Origin: JANNMJ01 sp031425525
GTDB lineage: Bacteria > Bacteroidota > Bacteroidia > Cytophagales > Hymenobacteraceae
Reading direction: 5' to 3'
Length of the DNA stretch: 64,000 bases
NCBI GenBank assembly: GCA_031425525.1
Contig: JANPJM010000028.1
Span: forward strand, 20,139-84,138
Part shown: in pieces, positions 51,747-61,000 of the stretch
Numbering within the stretch: position 1 is the stretch's first letter
How the letters are laid out: every line of letters begins with the position of its first letter
The notes under the pieces: generated by a model
Seen by the model: the letters and a program-made list of their open reading frames with translations, nothing else
What the model was told of the DNA's origin: nothing
The model's database searches: none
Position numbers and translations under genes: made by a program

Positions 51747-52493
51747 ATGCGCGCCCTCCTGATCGACGACGAAGCCCCCGCCCGCGCCGTGTTGCAGCAT
51801 TTGCTCACCACGCACTGCCCCGACGTGACGGTGGTGGCCGCCGCGGCCGACCCCATCGAGGGCCTGGCGCTGCTGCGGCAGCACACCCCGGACCTGTTGT
51901 TTCTGGACGTGGAGCTGCCCCACCTCAGCGGCTTCGATGTGCTGCGCGCCCTGGGGCCGGCGGCCGACGCGCTGCGGGTCATCTTCGTGACGGCCTACGA
52001 CCAGTACGCCATCCGGGCGCTGCGCTTCGCGGCCATCGATTACCTGCTCAAACCCGTGGACCCCGACGAGCTGTGCGCCGCCGTGGAGCGCGCCCGCACC
52101 CGCCCCGTGGCCGCTGCTGCCCCCGCCGGGCGATACGCCACCCTCGCCGACACGGCGCCCACCCGCCTCACGCTGCCCACCGCCGACGGGCTGCTGGTGG
52201 TGCCCGTGGCCGATATCGTGTGCTGCGAGGCCTCCGGCGCTTACACCCTGGTGTACCTGCGGACGCGCCCGCAGCCGGTAGTGGTGGCCCGTTCGCTCAA
52301 AGAATACGACGACCTGCTGACCGGCCCCGACCACCGCTTTTTTCGGGTGCATCACTCCTGGCTCATCAACCTGGCCGACGTGCGCCGCTACATTCGCGGC
52401 GACGGCGGCACCGTGGAGCTGGCCGACGGCCGGCAAATCGATGTGGCTAAGCGCCGCAAAGAAGCGTTTCTGGCCGCCCTGGCGCGGGGCTGA
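51747..52493 (+). CDS. LytTR-family response regulator
   Basis: A 248-aa protein. Receiver domain (residues 1-120) with DDEAPAR and phosphorylation site Asp54 in LLFLDVELP, and K in LLKPVDPDE. DNA-binding LytTR domain (about 145-245): ADIVCCEASGAYTLVYL, FFRVHHSWLINLADV, RRKEAFLAAL. It should act with the kinase upstream. LytTR regulators bind pairs of direct repeats about 21-22 bp apart; two candidate sites of this geometry lie nearby, at 46696-46727 and 52516-52547. Confidence 0.9.
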   Translation: MRALLIDDEAPARAVLQHLLTTHCPDVTVVAAAADPIEGLALLRQHTPDLLFLDVELPHLSGFDVLRALGPAADALRVIFVTAYDQYAIRALRFAAIDYLLKPVDPDELCAAVERARTRPVAAAAPAGRYATLADTAPTRLTLPTADGLLVVPVADIVCCEASGAYTLVYLRTRPQPVVVARSLKEYDDLLTGPDHRFFRVHHSWLINLADVRRYIRGDGGTVELADGRQIDVAKRRKEAFLAALARG

Positions 52494-52515
52494 GGGATGG
52501 GGCGGCTTTTCACCT

Positions 52516-52547
52516 TGCGCGATTCGGTGGTCAACCGTACAGGATTC
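52516..52547 (+). promoter_or_regulatory. LytTR-type direct-repeat site
   Basis: TGCGCGATTC (52516-52525) and TACAGGATTC (52538-52547), spaced 22 bp start to start, share 22 of 32 positions, including both repeats fully, with the site at 46696-46727. It lies between the response regulator gene and the Cys-rich secreted protein gene. Confidence 0.65.
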
Positions 52548-52646
52548 TTCCGCGCCCCTCCAGGCAGCGCGCTCCTGATGGCCGTTTAGGGCTTGGGGGG
52601 CTGCGCGGCCCCTTGCCGCGCGGCCCCCTTCCTGAACCTGCCGCCC

Positions 52647-52654
52647 TACCTTTG
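52647..52654 (+). promoter_or_regulatory. -7 box TACCTTTG
   Basis: Exact TAnnTTTG match, 21 bp before the ATG of the Cys-rich protein, with no strong -33 box. Confidence 0.6.
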
Positions 52655-52675
52655 CCGTTACACCCACCACCGTCA

Positions 52676-53143
52676 ATGTTCACCTTCACCCGCCATCAAT
52701 GCCGCGTTACGGCCTTTACGCTGCTCGCGCTCTTCGTGAGCGCGATGGGGCTGCTGGGCGTGTGCGCGGTGTGGTGCGGGCCGGCGCACGGGCCGGGGGG
52801 CGGGGCGGTGATAGTGGCGTCGGCATCCGCCCCGGCCAACCAGCATAGCTGCTGCGCGAAAAAGGCCGCCGCCGACGAAGCCCGGAAGCCATCGCCGAAG
52901 AAGGCGGAATGCTGCACCCACGAGAAGGTGGCCAAGCTGGCCGCCGTGCCCGATGGGCCGCTGGTGAAGCTGCTGGCTGATGACGCCCCGGCGCTCGGGC
53001 TGCCGCCCGGCGCGCTCGCCTGGGAGCCGGTTCATCCGGTTGGCGCCTGGGACCGCACGCAGCCCGTGCGGCTGGTGCCGCCGCGCCACCTGCCGCCCAA
53101 AATCCCCGACCTGCGGGTTTTTCTGCATTCGCTGACGGTTTAG
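52676..53143 (+). CDS. Secreted Cys-rich protein, HYC_CC_PP-like
   Basis: A 155-aa protein with a signal peptide (FTLLALFVSAMGLLGVCAVWC) and two CC pairs (HSCCAKK, ECCTHEK) in a Lys-rich region, with a PP motif near the end (RHLPPKIPDL). This arrangement matches small Bacteroidota proteins often found next to copper-efflux genes. It may bind metal in the envelope. The gene ends in a strong terminator, so it forms its own transcription unit. Confidence 0.65.
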   Translation: MFTFTRHQCRVTAFTLLALFVSAMGLLGVCAVWCGPAHGPGGGAVIVASASAPANQHSCCAKKAAADEARKPSPKKAECCTHEKVAKLAAVPDGPLVKLLADDAPALGLPPGALAWEPVHPVGAWDRTQPVRLVPPRHLPPKIPDLRVFLHSLTV

Positions 53144-53157
53144 ATTTCGCTTCCTGT

Positions 53158-53206
53158 AAAGGTTCGCGCCCGCCCGGCTATGTCCGGCGCGGGGCGAACC
53201 TTTTTT
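53158..53206 (+). terminator. Rho-independent terminator
   Basis: GGTTCGC (53161-53167) pairs with GCGAACC (53194-53200), the hairpin is extended by inner GC pairs, and is followed by TTTTTT. Confidence 0.9.
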
Positions 53207-53229
53207 CGTGCCCTGCCCGGTGGGACGAA

Positions 53230-53296
53230 GTAGCGCGGTTTGCTTGCAAACCGCGTTCGGGCAAGTCAGGCGCGGTTTGCAGGCAAATCACGCTAC
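53230..53296. repeat. 67-bp REP-like hairpin
   Basis: The sequence starts GTAGCGCGGTTTGC and ends with the matching inverse (CGCTAC). The two halves are imperfect inverse copies (about 23 of 26 positions), and each is itself quasi-palindromic (GGTTTGCttGCAAACC). Confidence 0.75.
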
Positions 53297-53336
53297 GGCA
53301 CTTCCGGCTATCCGTATTTTCTCTTTTTTCCTGATA

Positions 53337-54299
53337 ATGAATCGTTTCCTGCTGACCGGGCTGGCTTTGGCCGCCCTCGCTTTTGGCCCCACGGCCTGCT
53401 CCTCCGATACCCCCAAAACCGCCGAAACGGCCGCCGTTTCCGCTGATGCGTCCGCCGATAAATCTGCTGTTCAGCCCGCCGACCACGCGGGCGCCGCCCA
53501 CATCTACCAGTGCCCGATGCACCCGGAAGTGGTGAGCGATAAACCCGGCAACTGCCCCAAGTGCGGAATGCACCTCGAACACACCGACAATGCCGCCGGC
53601 TCGGGCCGCACGTTTGAAATGCAGCTCACTAAAACGCCCGAAACCGTGGCCGCCGGTAAGCCCGTGAAGCTCGCTTTTCGGCCCGTTGACAAGGCCGCCC
53701 CCGAGGCGCCCGTGCCGCTGGCGCTGGTCCACGAGAAGAAAATTCACCTCATCATCGTGAGCCGCGACCTGAGCGAGTTCTTCCACGAACACCCCACTTT
53801 CGGCGCCAATGGCGCTTACACGCAGGAATTTACCTTCAAGACTGGCGGCGACTACGTGCTGTTTCAGGATTACACCCCTGACGGCGACCGCCACCAGCTC
53901 GGCCGGCAGGACGTGACCGTGAGCGGCCCGAAGCGCGCCGCCGTGACCTTCGACAAGGACGTGATGACGTGGACGGGAACTGACGGCTACGCGGCAATGC
54001 TGACGTTTGACAAACCGGTCAAAGTAGGCGCCTCACTGGCCGTGCAAACGACCATCACCAAGAATGGCCAGCCCGTGGCCGACCTCGATAATTACCTCGG
54101 CGCGCTGGGCCATATGGTGGTCATTTCGGAAGACACGAAGCAGTACCTGCACGTGCACCCGCAAGACCAGGCTGATAAAGGCCCGGCGGTCGGTTTTCAA
54201 ACCCAATTCGAGCAAGCCGGGCGCTACCGCGTTTTCCTGCAATTCAACCACGGCGGGCAGGTGCGCACCGCCGATTTCGTGGTGAACGTAGCGCCGTAA
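53337..54299 (+). CDS. Lipoprotein with heavy-metal-binding domain and cupredoxin-like C-terminus
   Basis: A 320-aa protein. Signal peptide with lipobox (FGPTACSSD, Cys21). A heavy-metal-binding (HMBD) zinc/copper motif at about residues 55-85: YQCPMHPEVVSDKPGNCPKCGMHLE. The C-terminal 220 residues are beta-rich with His/Met-rich strands (HEKKIHLIIV, FFHEHPTF, YLHVHPQDQ) like copper-binding beta-sandwich proteins. Probably binds copper in the periplasm and hands it to the efflux system. Confidence 0.8.
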   Translation: MNRFLLTGLALAALAFGPTACSSDTPKTAETAAVSADASADKSAVQPADHAGAAHIYQCPMHPEVVSDKPGNCPKCGMHLEHTDNAAGSGRTFEMQLTKTPETVAAGKPVKLAFRPVDKAAPEAPVPLALVHEKKIHLIIVSRDLSEFFHEHPTFGANGAYTQEFTFKTGGDYVLFQDYTPDGDRHQLGRQDVTVSGPKRAAVTFDKDVMTWTGTDGYAAMLTFDKPVKVGASLAVQTTITKNGQPVADLDNYLGALGHMVVISEDTKQYLHVHPQDQADKGPAVGFQTQFEQAGRYRVFLQFNHGGQVRTADFVVNVAP

Positions 54300-54350
54300 T
54301 ACGTGCCGCCCGGTGCCTGCTTGGTGCGCGACAGTTGGGCCTTTGACGTG

Positions 54351-54424
54351 ACGTAACGCCCAGCTCCTGCTTGGCGATTGACGCTCGGCGGCGCGCGGCG
54401 CCAAGCACGACCTGGGCGTTACGT
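54351..54424. repeat. 74-nt hairpin with 13-bp perfect arms
   Basis: ACGTAACGCCCAG (54351-54363) pairs with CTGGGCGTTACGT (54412-54424); an inner TGCTTGGCG pairs with CGCCAAGCA. A REP-like element or terminator between two lipoprotein genes. Confidence 0.75.
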
Positions 54425-54491
54425 AGCTCAACAATCGCCCAAACATCGTTTTTTTTCAATTTTCAACCCCCAAAAAATCAAATTCCCTCTG

Positions 54492-54764
54492 ATGAAGAAG
54501 CTCCTTTTTTCGCTGGCTACGGCCGGTACCCTGCTGCTGAGCGGCTGCAACCCGCAGCCCGAAACCACCACGACCAGCGACGCTACCAAAGCCTCGGAAA
54601 CCGCCGCGCCCACGGACAACACCGCCACTGCGGCGCCCGCCGACACCACGCGCGCCGCCGCCCAAAACGCCGCCTACATCTGCCCGATGAAGTGCGAAGG
54701 CAGTGCCAGCGACCAGCCCGGCAAATGCCCGGTCTGCGGCATGGATTTGGTGAAAAACTCGTGA
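54492..54764 (+). CDS. Small lipoprotein with heavy-metal-binding domain
   Basis: A 90-aa lipoprotein (signal with lipobox LLLSGC, Cys19), Thr/Ala-rich linker, and a C-terminal HMBD motif: YICPMKCEGSASDQPG, then KCPVCGMDLV. The metal site is Cys-Pro-Met...Cys-Pro-x-Cys-Gly-Met, expected to bind Cu(I). Its stop overlaps the GTG start of the efflux gene by 4 bp, so it is part of the efflux operon. Confidence 0.8.
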   Translation: MKKLLFSLATAGTLLLSGCNPQPETTTTSDATKASETAAPTDNTATAAPADTTRAAAQNAAYICPMKCEGSASDQPGKCPVCGMDLVKNS

Positions 54765-56023
54765 CCCAACGGCGCGCAATCGGGCGGCGCGGGCTGCTGG
54801 TGGGGGTGGGGCTGTGTGTCCTGCCCCTGACCGGCCGCGCCCAAACCGCGCCGCCCGTTGTGCCGCTTTCGCTCGATTCGGCGGTGGCGGGCGCGGTGCG
54901 GGCGTCGCCGGTGGCGCGGCAGGCCGGGGAGGGCGTGCGCGAACAGGCGGAACTGCGTCGGGCGAGTTTCTCGCTCATTAACCCCGGTATCATCGTCGAA
55001 AACCCCGGCAACGGGTTTTTCGCGGTGGGCGCCCAGCAAACGTTCGAGTTTCCGACGGTGTACGGCCGCCAAGCCAAGCTGGCCCGCGCCCAGGTGGGGC
55101 TGGCCGAGCAAACCAGCGCCCTGGCGCGCAACACCGTACGGCGCGACGCCCGTTTGGCGTACCTCGATCTGCAACTCGCCGAAGCTCGCCTCCGGCAAAC
55201 GCAAACGCAGGACAGCCTGACCCGCGCGCTGGCCATTACCTCAGAGCGACTGTTTGCTGCCGGTGAAGTGAACGCTTTGCAGCGCCTCAGCACCCAGGCC
55301 GAAGCCCGGCAAGCCGCCAACCGCGTGCAACAGGCCGAAGCCGACCGCGCGGCGGCCCGCCAACGCGTGGCCCTGCTGCTGAGCCGCGCCGCCGATGGCG
55401 CAACCCTCAACACCGGCACCGACCTGACCCGCCCCGCCGCCACGCCCCTCACGGATACACTACGGTTGGGGGCGTTGAGCCAGAACGACGCCGACACGAC
55501 GGCCATCCGCGCCAACCCCGCGCTGGCGGTGGCCGCCGAAGCTGTGCGTGTCGGGGAGTTGAACCGCCGCCTGACCCGCGCCCGCGCGTTGCCGGGTATC
55601 ACGATGGGCTACCTCAACCAAGGCCCGCGCGACGCGTCCTTCGGCAACAAACTGCAAGGCGGCATTAGTCTGCCGCTCTACTTCTGGCAGTACCGGGCGC
55701 AAAACCGCGCCGCTGAAGCACGGGTGCGGGCCGCCGAAGCGGGCCGGGCGGCCACCCTGCTCGACACGCGCCGCGAGTTGGCGCAAGCCGTGGCCGATGG
55801 CCGTAAATACGCCGCCTCGCTCCGGTATTACGCCCAAACGGGGCTGCCGCAAGCCGCCGCCATCGCGCGTACCGCCCAACGACTGTTCGGGGCGGGCGAG
55901 GTGAGTTATTACGTGCTGATTCAGAGCCTACAACAGGCCGCGCAGATTCGGGCCGAATACCTCGATGCTGTGCGGGGCTACCGGCAGGCGCTGATTCAAC
56001 TTGATTTTCTGCAAGGGTTATGA
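54761..56023 (+). CDS. TolC-family outer membrane efflux protein
   Basis: A 420-aa protein forming the trimeric outer-membrane channel of the RND pump. Signal peptide (VGVGLCVLPLTGRAQ), then long helical coiled-coil pairs (SLDSAVAGAVRASPVARQ; EQTSALARNTVRRDARLAYLDLQLAEARLRQ) in two repeats, with OEP-domain signature LGALSQNDADTTAIRANPALAVA. Start GTG 54761 overlaps the previous stop. Its stop overlaps the next ATG by 4 bp. Confidence 0.85.
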   Translation: MTQRRAIGRRGLLVGVGLCVLPLTGRAQTAPPVVPLSLDSAVAGAVRASPVARQAGEGVREQAELRRASFSLINPGIIVENPGNGFFAVGAQQTFEFPTVYGRQAKLARAQVGLAEQTSALARNTVRRDARLAYLDLQLAEARLRQTQTQDSLTRALAITSERLFAAGEVNALQRLSTQAEARQAANRVQQAEADRAAARQRVALLLSRAADGATLNTGTDLTRPAATPLTDTLRLGALSQNDADTTAIRANPALAVAAEAVRVGELNRRLTRARALPGITMGYLNQGPRDASFGNKLQGGISLPLYFWQYRAQNRAAEARVRAAEAGRAATLLDTRRELAQAVADGRKYAASLRYYAQTGLPQAAAIARTAQRLFGAGEVSYYVLIQSLQQAAQIRAEYLDAVRGYRQALIQLDFLQGL

Positions 56024-56673
56024 ATAGGATGATTTTTTCCCGCAGCGACGCGGCGGGGACGCACAGACGCAGCGGCGTTGGCGGATTGCTGGTGGCGCTG
56101 CTCTCGATTCTGCTGCTGACGGTGCCCGCCCGCGCCCATAATGGCGACAACCACGGCGCCGCGTCCGCGTCCGCCGCCGCCGGGTCGCCCTATTTCACCG
56201 CTTCGGCGGTGTCGGAAAACTTTGAGTTGGTGTTGCGCTACGAGCCGCTGCGGGCCAACGAACCGGCCACGCTGCGGCTGTTCGTGAGCGATTTTGCCAC
56301 CAATGAGGCCATTCACGGCGCCCGCCTCACGCTGACCACCACCGGCGCGCCCACCGTGCGCCTGACCGCTACTGAAACCGCCCCCGGCGATTACCGCCTC
56401 ACCGGCCAATTCCCCGCCAACCGCCCCTACGACCTCGCCGCGCAAGTGGTGACGCCCGACGGCCGCGCTGATTTGCTGCTGCTACGGCCCGTGGAAGTGG
56501 GCAAAGAACTGCCCACCAAAACCGCCGACCCCGACCACGCCGCCGATGCGCCCGCCCCCTGGCTGACGTGGCCCGCCGCGCTACTGGCCCTCGGCGGGGT
56601 GTTGCTCGGCGCGGGCCTCACCGCCTTGCTCAATCGCCGCCGCCGCGCCTTCTCACCCCAAGACCCCGCGTAA
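56020..56673 (+). CDS. Envelope protein of the metal efflux operon, membrane-anchored
   Basis: A 217-aa protein. Signal peptide ending AHNGDNHG, His-rich mature start, a beta-sandwich-like middle (about 55-165, YEPLRANEPATLRLFVSDF, IHGARLTLTTTG), and a C-terminal membrane helix (WPAALLALGGVLLGAGLTALL) with a basic tail. Similar small proteins sit between efflux genes in Bacteroidota metal clusters and may aid pump assembly or metal delivery. Translationally coupled to the genes on both sides. Confidence 0.65.
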   Translation: MNRMIFSRSDAAGTHRRSGVGGLLVALLSILLLTVPARAHNGDNHGAASASAAAGSPYFTASAVSENFELVLRYEPLRANEPATLRLFVSDFATNEAIHGARLTLTTTGAPTVRLTATETAPGDYRLTGQFPANRPYDLAAQVVTPDGRADLLLLRPVEVGKELPTKTADPDHAADAPAPWLTWPAALLALGGVLLGAGLTALLNRRRRAFSPQDPA

Positions 56674-56677
56674 CGCC

Positions 56678-57811
56678 GTGCGACTCTTTGCCAAAAAAAT
56701 CGCCCTCGGCCTGTTTCTAACGGCCCTCCTGCCCGCCACCGCCCATAATGGCGAAGACCACGGCGACGGCCAAAAAACGCCCGCCACCGTCCTCACCGAC
56801 GGCGTGCTGCTGCCGAAGGAAAGTCAGTTTCTCTTCGACATCCGCACCGAAAAAGTAACGACGGCGGCCCTGCTCACCCGCCGCACGCTGCTCGGCACCG
56901 TAACGGCGGCCCCCGGCGGCGAGGGCCGCCTGACGGCCCCGCAAGCCGGGCAGGTGGTGTCGGTGGCGGTGAAAATCGGGCAGACCGTGCGCGCCGGGCA
57001 AGTGCTGGCCCTGCTCGACCAGACCCTCGCCGCGCCCGACCAGTTGGGCCTCAATACCACCCGCGCCACCGCGCAGGCCGAGTTGCGTGCCGCCGAACAG
57101 GAGTTCCGCCGCTTGCAAAGCATTCAGGATATTGCCGCCCGCAAAGACGTGATTGCCGCTGAGTTGCGGCTCCGGCAAGCGCGCCAAACCGCCGCACTCG
57201 CCACGGGCCAATCGCGGCGCATCGCGCTTCGGGCCCCCATCGGGGGAGTGGTGGAAGGGTTTGCGCTCGCGGCCGGGCAGCAGGTGGCCGCCGGCGAAGA
57301 ACTGTTGCGCATCATCGACCCGGCGCGGCTGACGGTGGTTGCCCAGGTGTTCGTCGACGACCTGCCCGATGTGGAGGCCGCCGCCAGCCGCCCCCCGCTT
57401 TTTTCGGTGGAAAACCTGCCCGGCGAAGGCGCCGCCGTGGTGGCGCGCCCCGCCCGCCGCCTCGCCATCAGCAACGTGCTAAACCCGACGAATCAGGCGC
57501 GGCAACTCGTGCTGGCCCTGCCGGATTCCGGCGCCACCGGTGTGCCTTTGCGGGTGGGCCAGCAGGTGCAGGTGCGTGTGCAAACGCGCGGCGCGGTGCC
57601 GCAACTGGTGGTGCCCACCGCCGCCCTCACCGACGTGAACGGCCAGCCCGCCGTGTTTCTGCACACCGCGCCCGAAACCTTCACGCTCCGATTCGTGCGG
57701 GCGGGCGCGGGCGATGCGCGCCAAACCGCCATTCTGAGCGGGCTGCGCGAGGGCGAGCGCGTGGTGACGCGCAATACCTATCAGTTGAAATCGGTGTACC
57801 TCAATCAGTAG
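56678..57811 (+). CDS. CusB-like RND periplasmic adaptor
   Basis: A 377-aa membrane-fusion protein linking inner-membrane pump and outer channel. Signal peptide (FLTALLPATAHNG), barrel-sandwich domain with the lipoyl motif AGQVVSVAVKIGQTVRAGQVLALLDQ and its partner GGVVEGFALAAGQQV, a helical hairpin (AQAELRAAEQEFRRLQ), and a beta-barrel region (VLPTAALTDVNGQPAVFLHT). Start is GTG at 56678, close to the previous stop. Substrate is likely Cu/Ag or other divalent metal. Confidence 0.85.
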   Translation: MRLFAKKIALGLFLTALLPATAHNGEDHGDGQKTPATVLTDGVLLPKESQFLFDIRTEKVTTAALLTRRTLLGTVTAAPGGEGRLTAPQAGQVVSVAVKIGQTVRAGQVLALLDQTLAAPDQLGLNTTRATAQAELRAAEQEFRRLQSIQDIAARKDVIAAELRLRQARQTAALATGQSRRIALRAPIGGVVEGFALAAGQQVAAGEELLRIIDPARLTVVAQVFVDDLPDVEAAASRPPLFSVENLPGEGAAVVARPARRLAISNVLNPTNQARQLVLALPDSGATGVPLRVGQQVQVRVQTRGAVPQLVVPTAALTDVNGQPAVFLHTAPETFTLRFVRAGAGDARQTAILSGLREGERVVTRNTYQLKSVYLNQ

Positions 57812-58019
57812 GCGGTCGCGGTGGGCGCTTTGAATGGAAGCGGTACGGACAAAAAAGGCGTCCGTGGTTGTGATTTTTTTATCGAAAATGTAAAAAAAGT
57901 CACAACCTCCGAAGCTTGGCTTGTGATGATTTTCTTGAAAATCAAAAAAATCATCACAAGCCGCTGCCGCGCCTCACTCGTCACTCCTCACCCGTCACTC
58001 CTCACTAATCCCTCGCTCC
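57812..58019. repeat. 208-bp gap with two hairpins and a short tandem repeat
   Basis: GGTTGTGA...TCACAACC (about 57874-57915) and GGCTTGTGATGATTTT...AAAATCATCACAAGCC (16-bp perfect arms, about 57918-57963). Near 57976-58006 the word cgtcactcctcac is repeated. The hairpins are AT-rich and could attenuate the downstream pump gene. Confidence 0.6.
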
Positions 58020-61000
58020 GTGCTCGACCGCATCATCCGCCTCGCCCTCGAAAACCGGCTCCTGACGCTTGCCTTCGCCGTGGCGCTGCTGGTGGGCGGG
58101 TTCGTGACGCTGCGCGGGCTGCCCGTGGACGTGCTACCCGACCTCGACCGCCCCCGCGTGACGGTGTTTCTGGAAGCGCCCGGCATGGCGCCCGAAGAGG
58201 TGGAAGCTCTCGTGACCCGCCCCGTCGAAACGGCCCTCAATGGCGCTACTGCCGTGGATGCGGTGCGGTCGAGTTCGGCCATCGGCTTGGGGATGGTGTT
58301 CGTGGAATTCAGCTACGGCACCGACATTTTCACGGCGCGGCAGGTGGTGGCTGAAAAGCTGCAAACCGTGCAGGGCCAACTCCCCGAAGGCATTACGCCG
58401 GTGCTGGGGCCGATTTCGAGCGTGATGGGCCAGATTATGCTCGTGGGGATGACGATGGAATCAGCTTCAAGCTCCAAGCCGCAAGCGGCAAGCAATCCGA
58501 AACTCAAAACTGCCGCCGCCGATTTGCGCACTCTCGCCGATTACACCGTGCGGCAGCGGCTACTGAGTATTCCGGGGGTGGCGCAGGTGATTCCGATTGG
58601 CGGCGAGCAGCGTCAGTATCAGGTGCTGCTCGATTTGCCGCGTTTACAAGCCGTGGGCCTCACCATCGATGAGGTGACGGAAGCGCTGCGCCGCGCCAAC
58701 CAAAACACGACGGGCAATTTTTTCGACCGTAATGGCTCTGAGGTGCTGATTCGGAACGTGGGGCGGCTGCGGTCGGTGGCTGACATTGAAGACGTGGTGG
58801 TCGGCTACCGCGCCGGCGCGCCCATCGTGGTGCGACAGGTAGCGGCGGTGCGGTTCGGGGCGCGTTTCAAGCGCGGCGATGGGAGCGTAAACGGCCAACC
58901 CGCCGTCATTCTGAGCATCGAAAAACAGCCCGGCGCCTCCACCCTCGACCTCACGCGCGCTGTGGAAGCCGCCCTCGCCGATTTGCAGCCATCGCTGCCG
59001 CCCGATGTGCGCTTCAATACGCGGCTGTTTCAGCAAGCCGAGTTCATCGGCCACGCCCTCACCAACGTGGAACACGCCCTGCGCGACGGCGCCATTTTGG
59101 TGGTGGTGGTGCTGTTCGTGTTTTTGCTGAATTGGCGCACGACGGTTATCTCGCTCACGGCTATTCCGTTGTCGTTGCTGGTGACGGCGTTGGTGTTCAG
59201 GATGGCGGGCATTTCGATCAATACCCTCACGCTCGGCGGCCTCGCCATCGCCATCGGCGAGTTGGTCGATGACGCCATCGTGGACGTGGAAAACGTTCTC
59301 CGCCGGCTGCGCGAAAACCGCACGCTACCCCAGCCGCGCCCCGCCTTGCAGGTCATTTACGAGGCCAGTTCCGAGGTGCGCAATTCCATCGTGTACGCCA
59401 CCATCATTGTGGTGCTGGTGTTCCTGCCGCTCTTTGCCCTTGATGGGATGGAAGGGCGAATTTTCGCGCCCCTCGGGGTGGCCTACATCACGAGCATTGC
59501 CGCGTCGCTGGTGGTGTCGCTCACCGTCACGCCGGTGCTGTGCTACTACCTGCTGCCAAAACAAGCGACAAGCGACAAGCGGCAAGCTGGAAGCGATGAG
59601 CAACTCGAAACTCACAACTCGAAACTCGAAACTCCCCTCATCCGCTGGCTCAAAACCCGCGACACGCGGCTGCTCGCCTTCGGTTTCCAGTACCCGAAGT
59701 TGGTACTGGGTATCACGGCGGTGCTGTTCGGGGGCGCGGTGGCGGCGGTGCCGTTTTTCGGGACTGAATTTCTGCCGCCGTTCAACGAAGGCTCCCTGAC
59801 GATCAATTTTTCAGCCCCGGCGGGCACCGCACTCACCGAGTCGAACCGGCTCGGGACACTGGCCGAAAAGCTGCTGCTGCAAGTGCCCGAAGTGGCGTAT
59901 ACCGCCCGCCGCACCGGCCGCGCCGAGCTGGATGAACACGCCGAATCGGTGAACAACTCGGAAATCGAGGTGGCCTTCAAAACCCCGGCGGAACTGGCAA
60001 GATCGGGTTCCGTCACGCGTTCCAAAGCCGCCGTCCTCGCCGATTTGCGCGCGCGCCTCGCCCTGCTGCGCGGCGTGAACGTGAACGTCGGCCAGCCCAT
60101 TTCGCACCGCCTCGACCATCTGCTGAGCGGCGTGCGGGCGCAGGTCGCCATCAAGCTTTTTGGCCCCGATCTGCTCGATCTGCGCCGCTACGCCGCCGCC
60201 ATCCGCACGGCCGCCGCCGGGGTGCCGGGCGTCGTCGATTTGCAGATTGAAAAACAAGTGCAGGTGCCGCAGTTGCTCATCCGGCCGCGCCCCGAAGCCA
60301 TCCGCGCTTACGGCCTGGAGCGTGGGCGCGTCGTGCAGGACTTACAGACCTTGTTTCAGGGCACGGTGGTGTCGCGCATCCTCGACGGCCAGCAAAGTTT
60401 CGAGCTGATTGTCAAGCTCCCCGATTCGCTCCGCCAAAACGGGCAAACCATCGGCGAGGCCCGCCTCGAAACGCCCGACGGCGGTTTCGTGCCGGTGCGC
60501 GCCGTGGCCGACCTCCTTGACGAGCCCGGCCCCAACACCCTCAACCACGAGAATACCCAACGCCGCATCACGGTCTCGCTCAACGTCGCGGGGCGCGATC
60601 TGGGCTCTACGGTGCAGGAAATTCAGGCGCGCGTGCGGGCGCAAGTGAAGCTCCCGCCCGGCTACTACCTCGCCTACGGCGGCCAGTTCGAGCGCCAGCA
60701 GACGGCCGCCGCGCGCATCGGCTGGCTTAGCCTGTTTTCGTTTCTGGGGATTGCGCTGGTGCTGTTTGCGCACTTCCGGTCGTGGTTGCTGGTGGCGCAG
60801 GTGATGCTCAACATTCCGTTAGCGCTCATTGGGTCGGTGGTGGCGGTGGCGCTCACGGGCGGCACCCTCAGCATCGCGTCGCTGGTGGGGTTCATCACCC
60901 TCACGGGCATCGCGTCGCGCAACGGCATCATGATGATTTCGCACTACCTGCACCTGATGGAACACGAAGGCGAAGCGTTTTCCGATGAGATGATCGTGCG

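Noticed and set aside
54371..54760. N-terminal extension of the TolC-family gene
   Set aside because: The upstream in-frame stretch overlaps the small HMBD lipoprotein gene in another frame and is Arg/Ala-rich; the GTG at 54761 starts a normal signal peptide.
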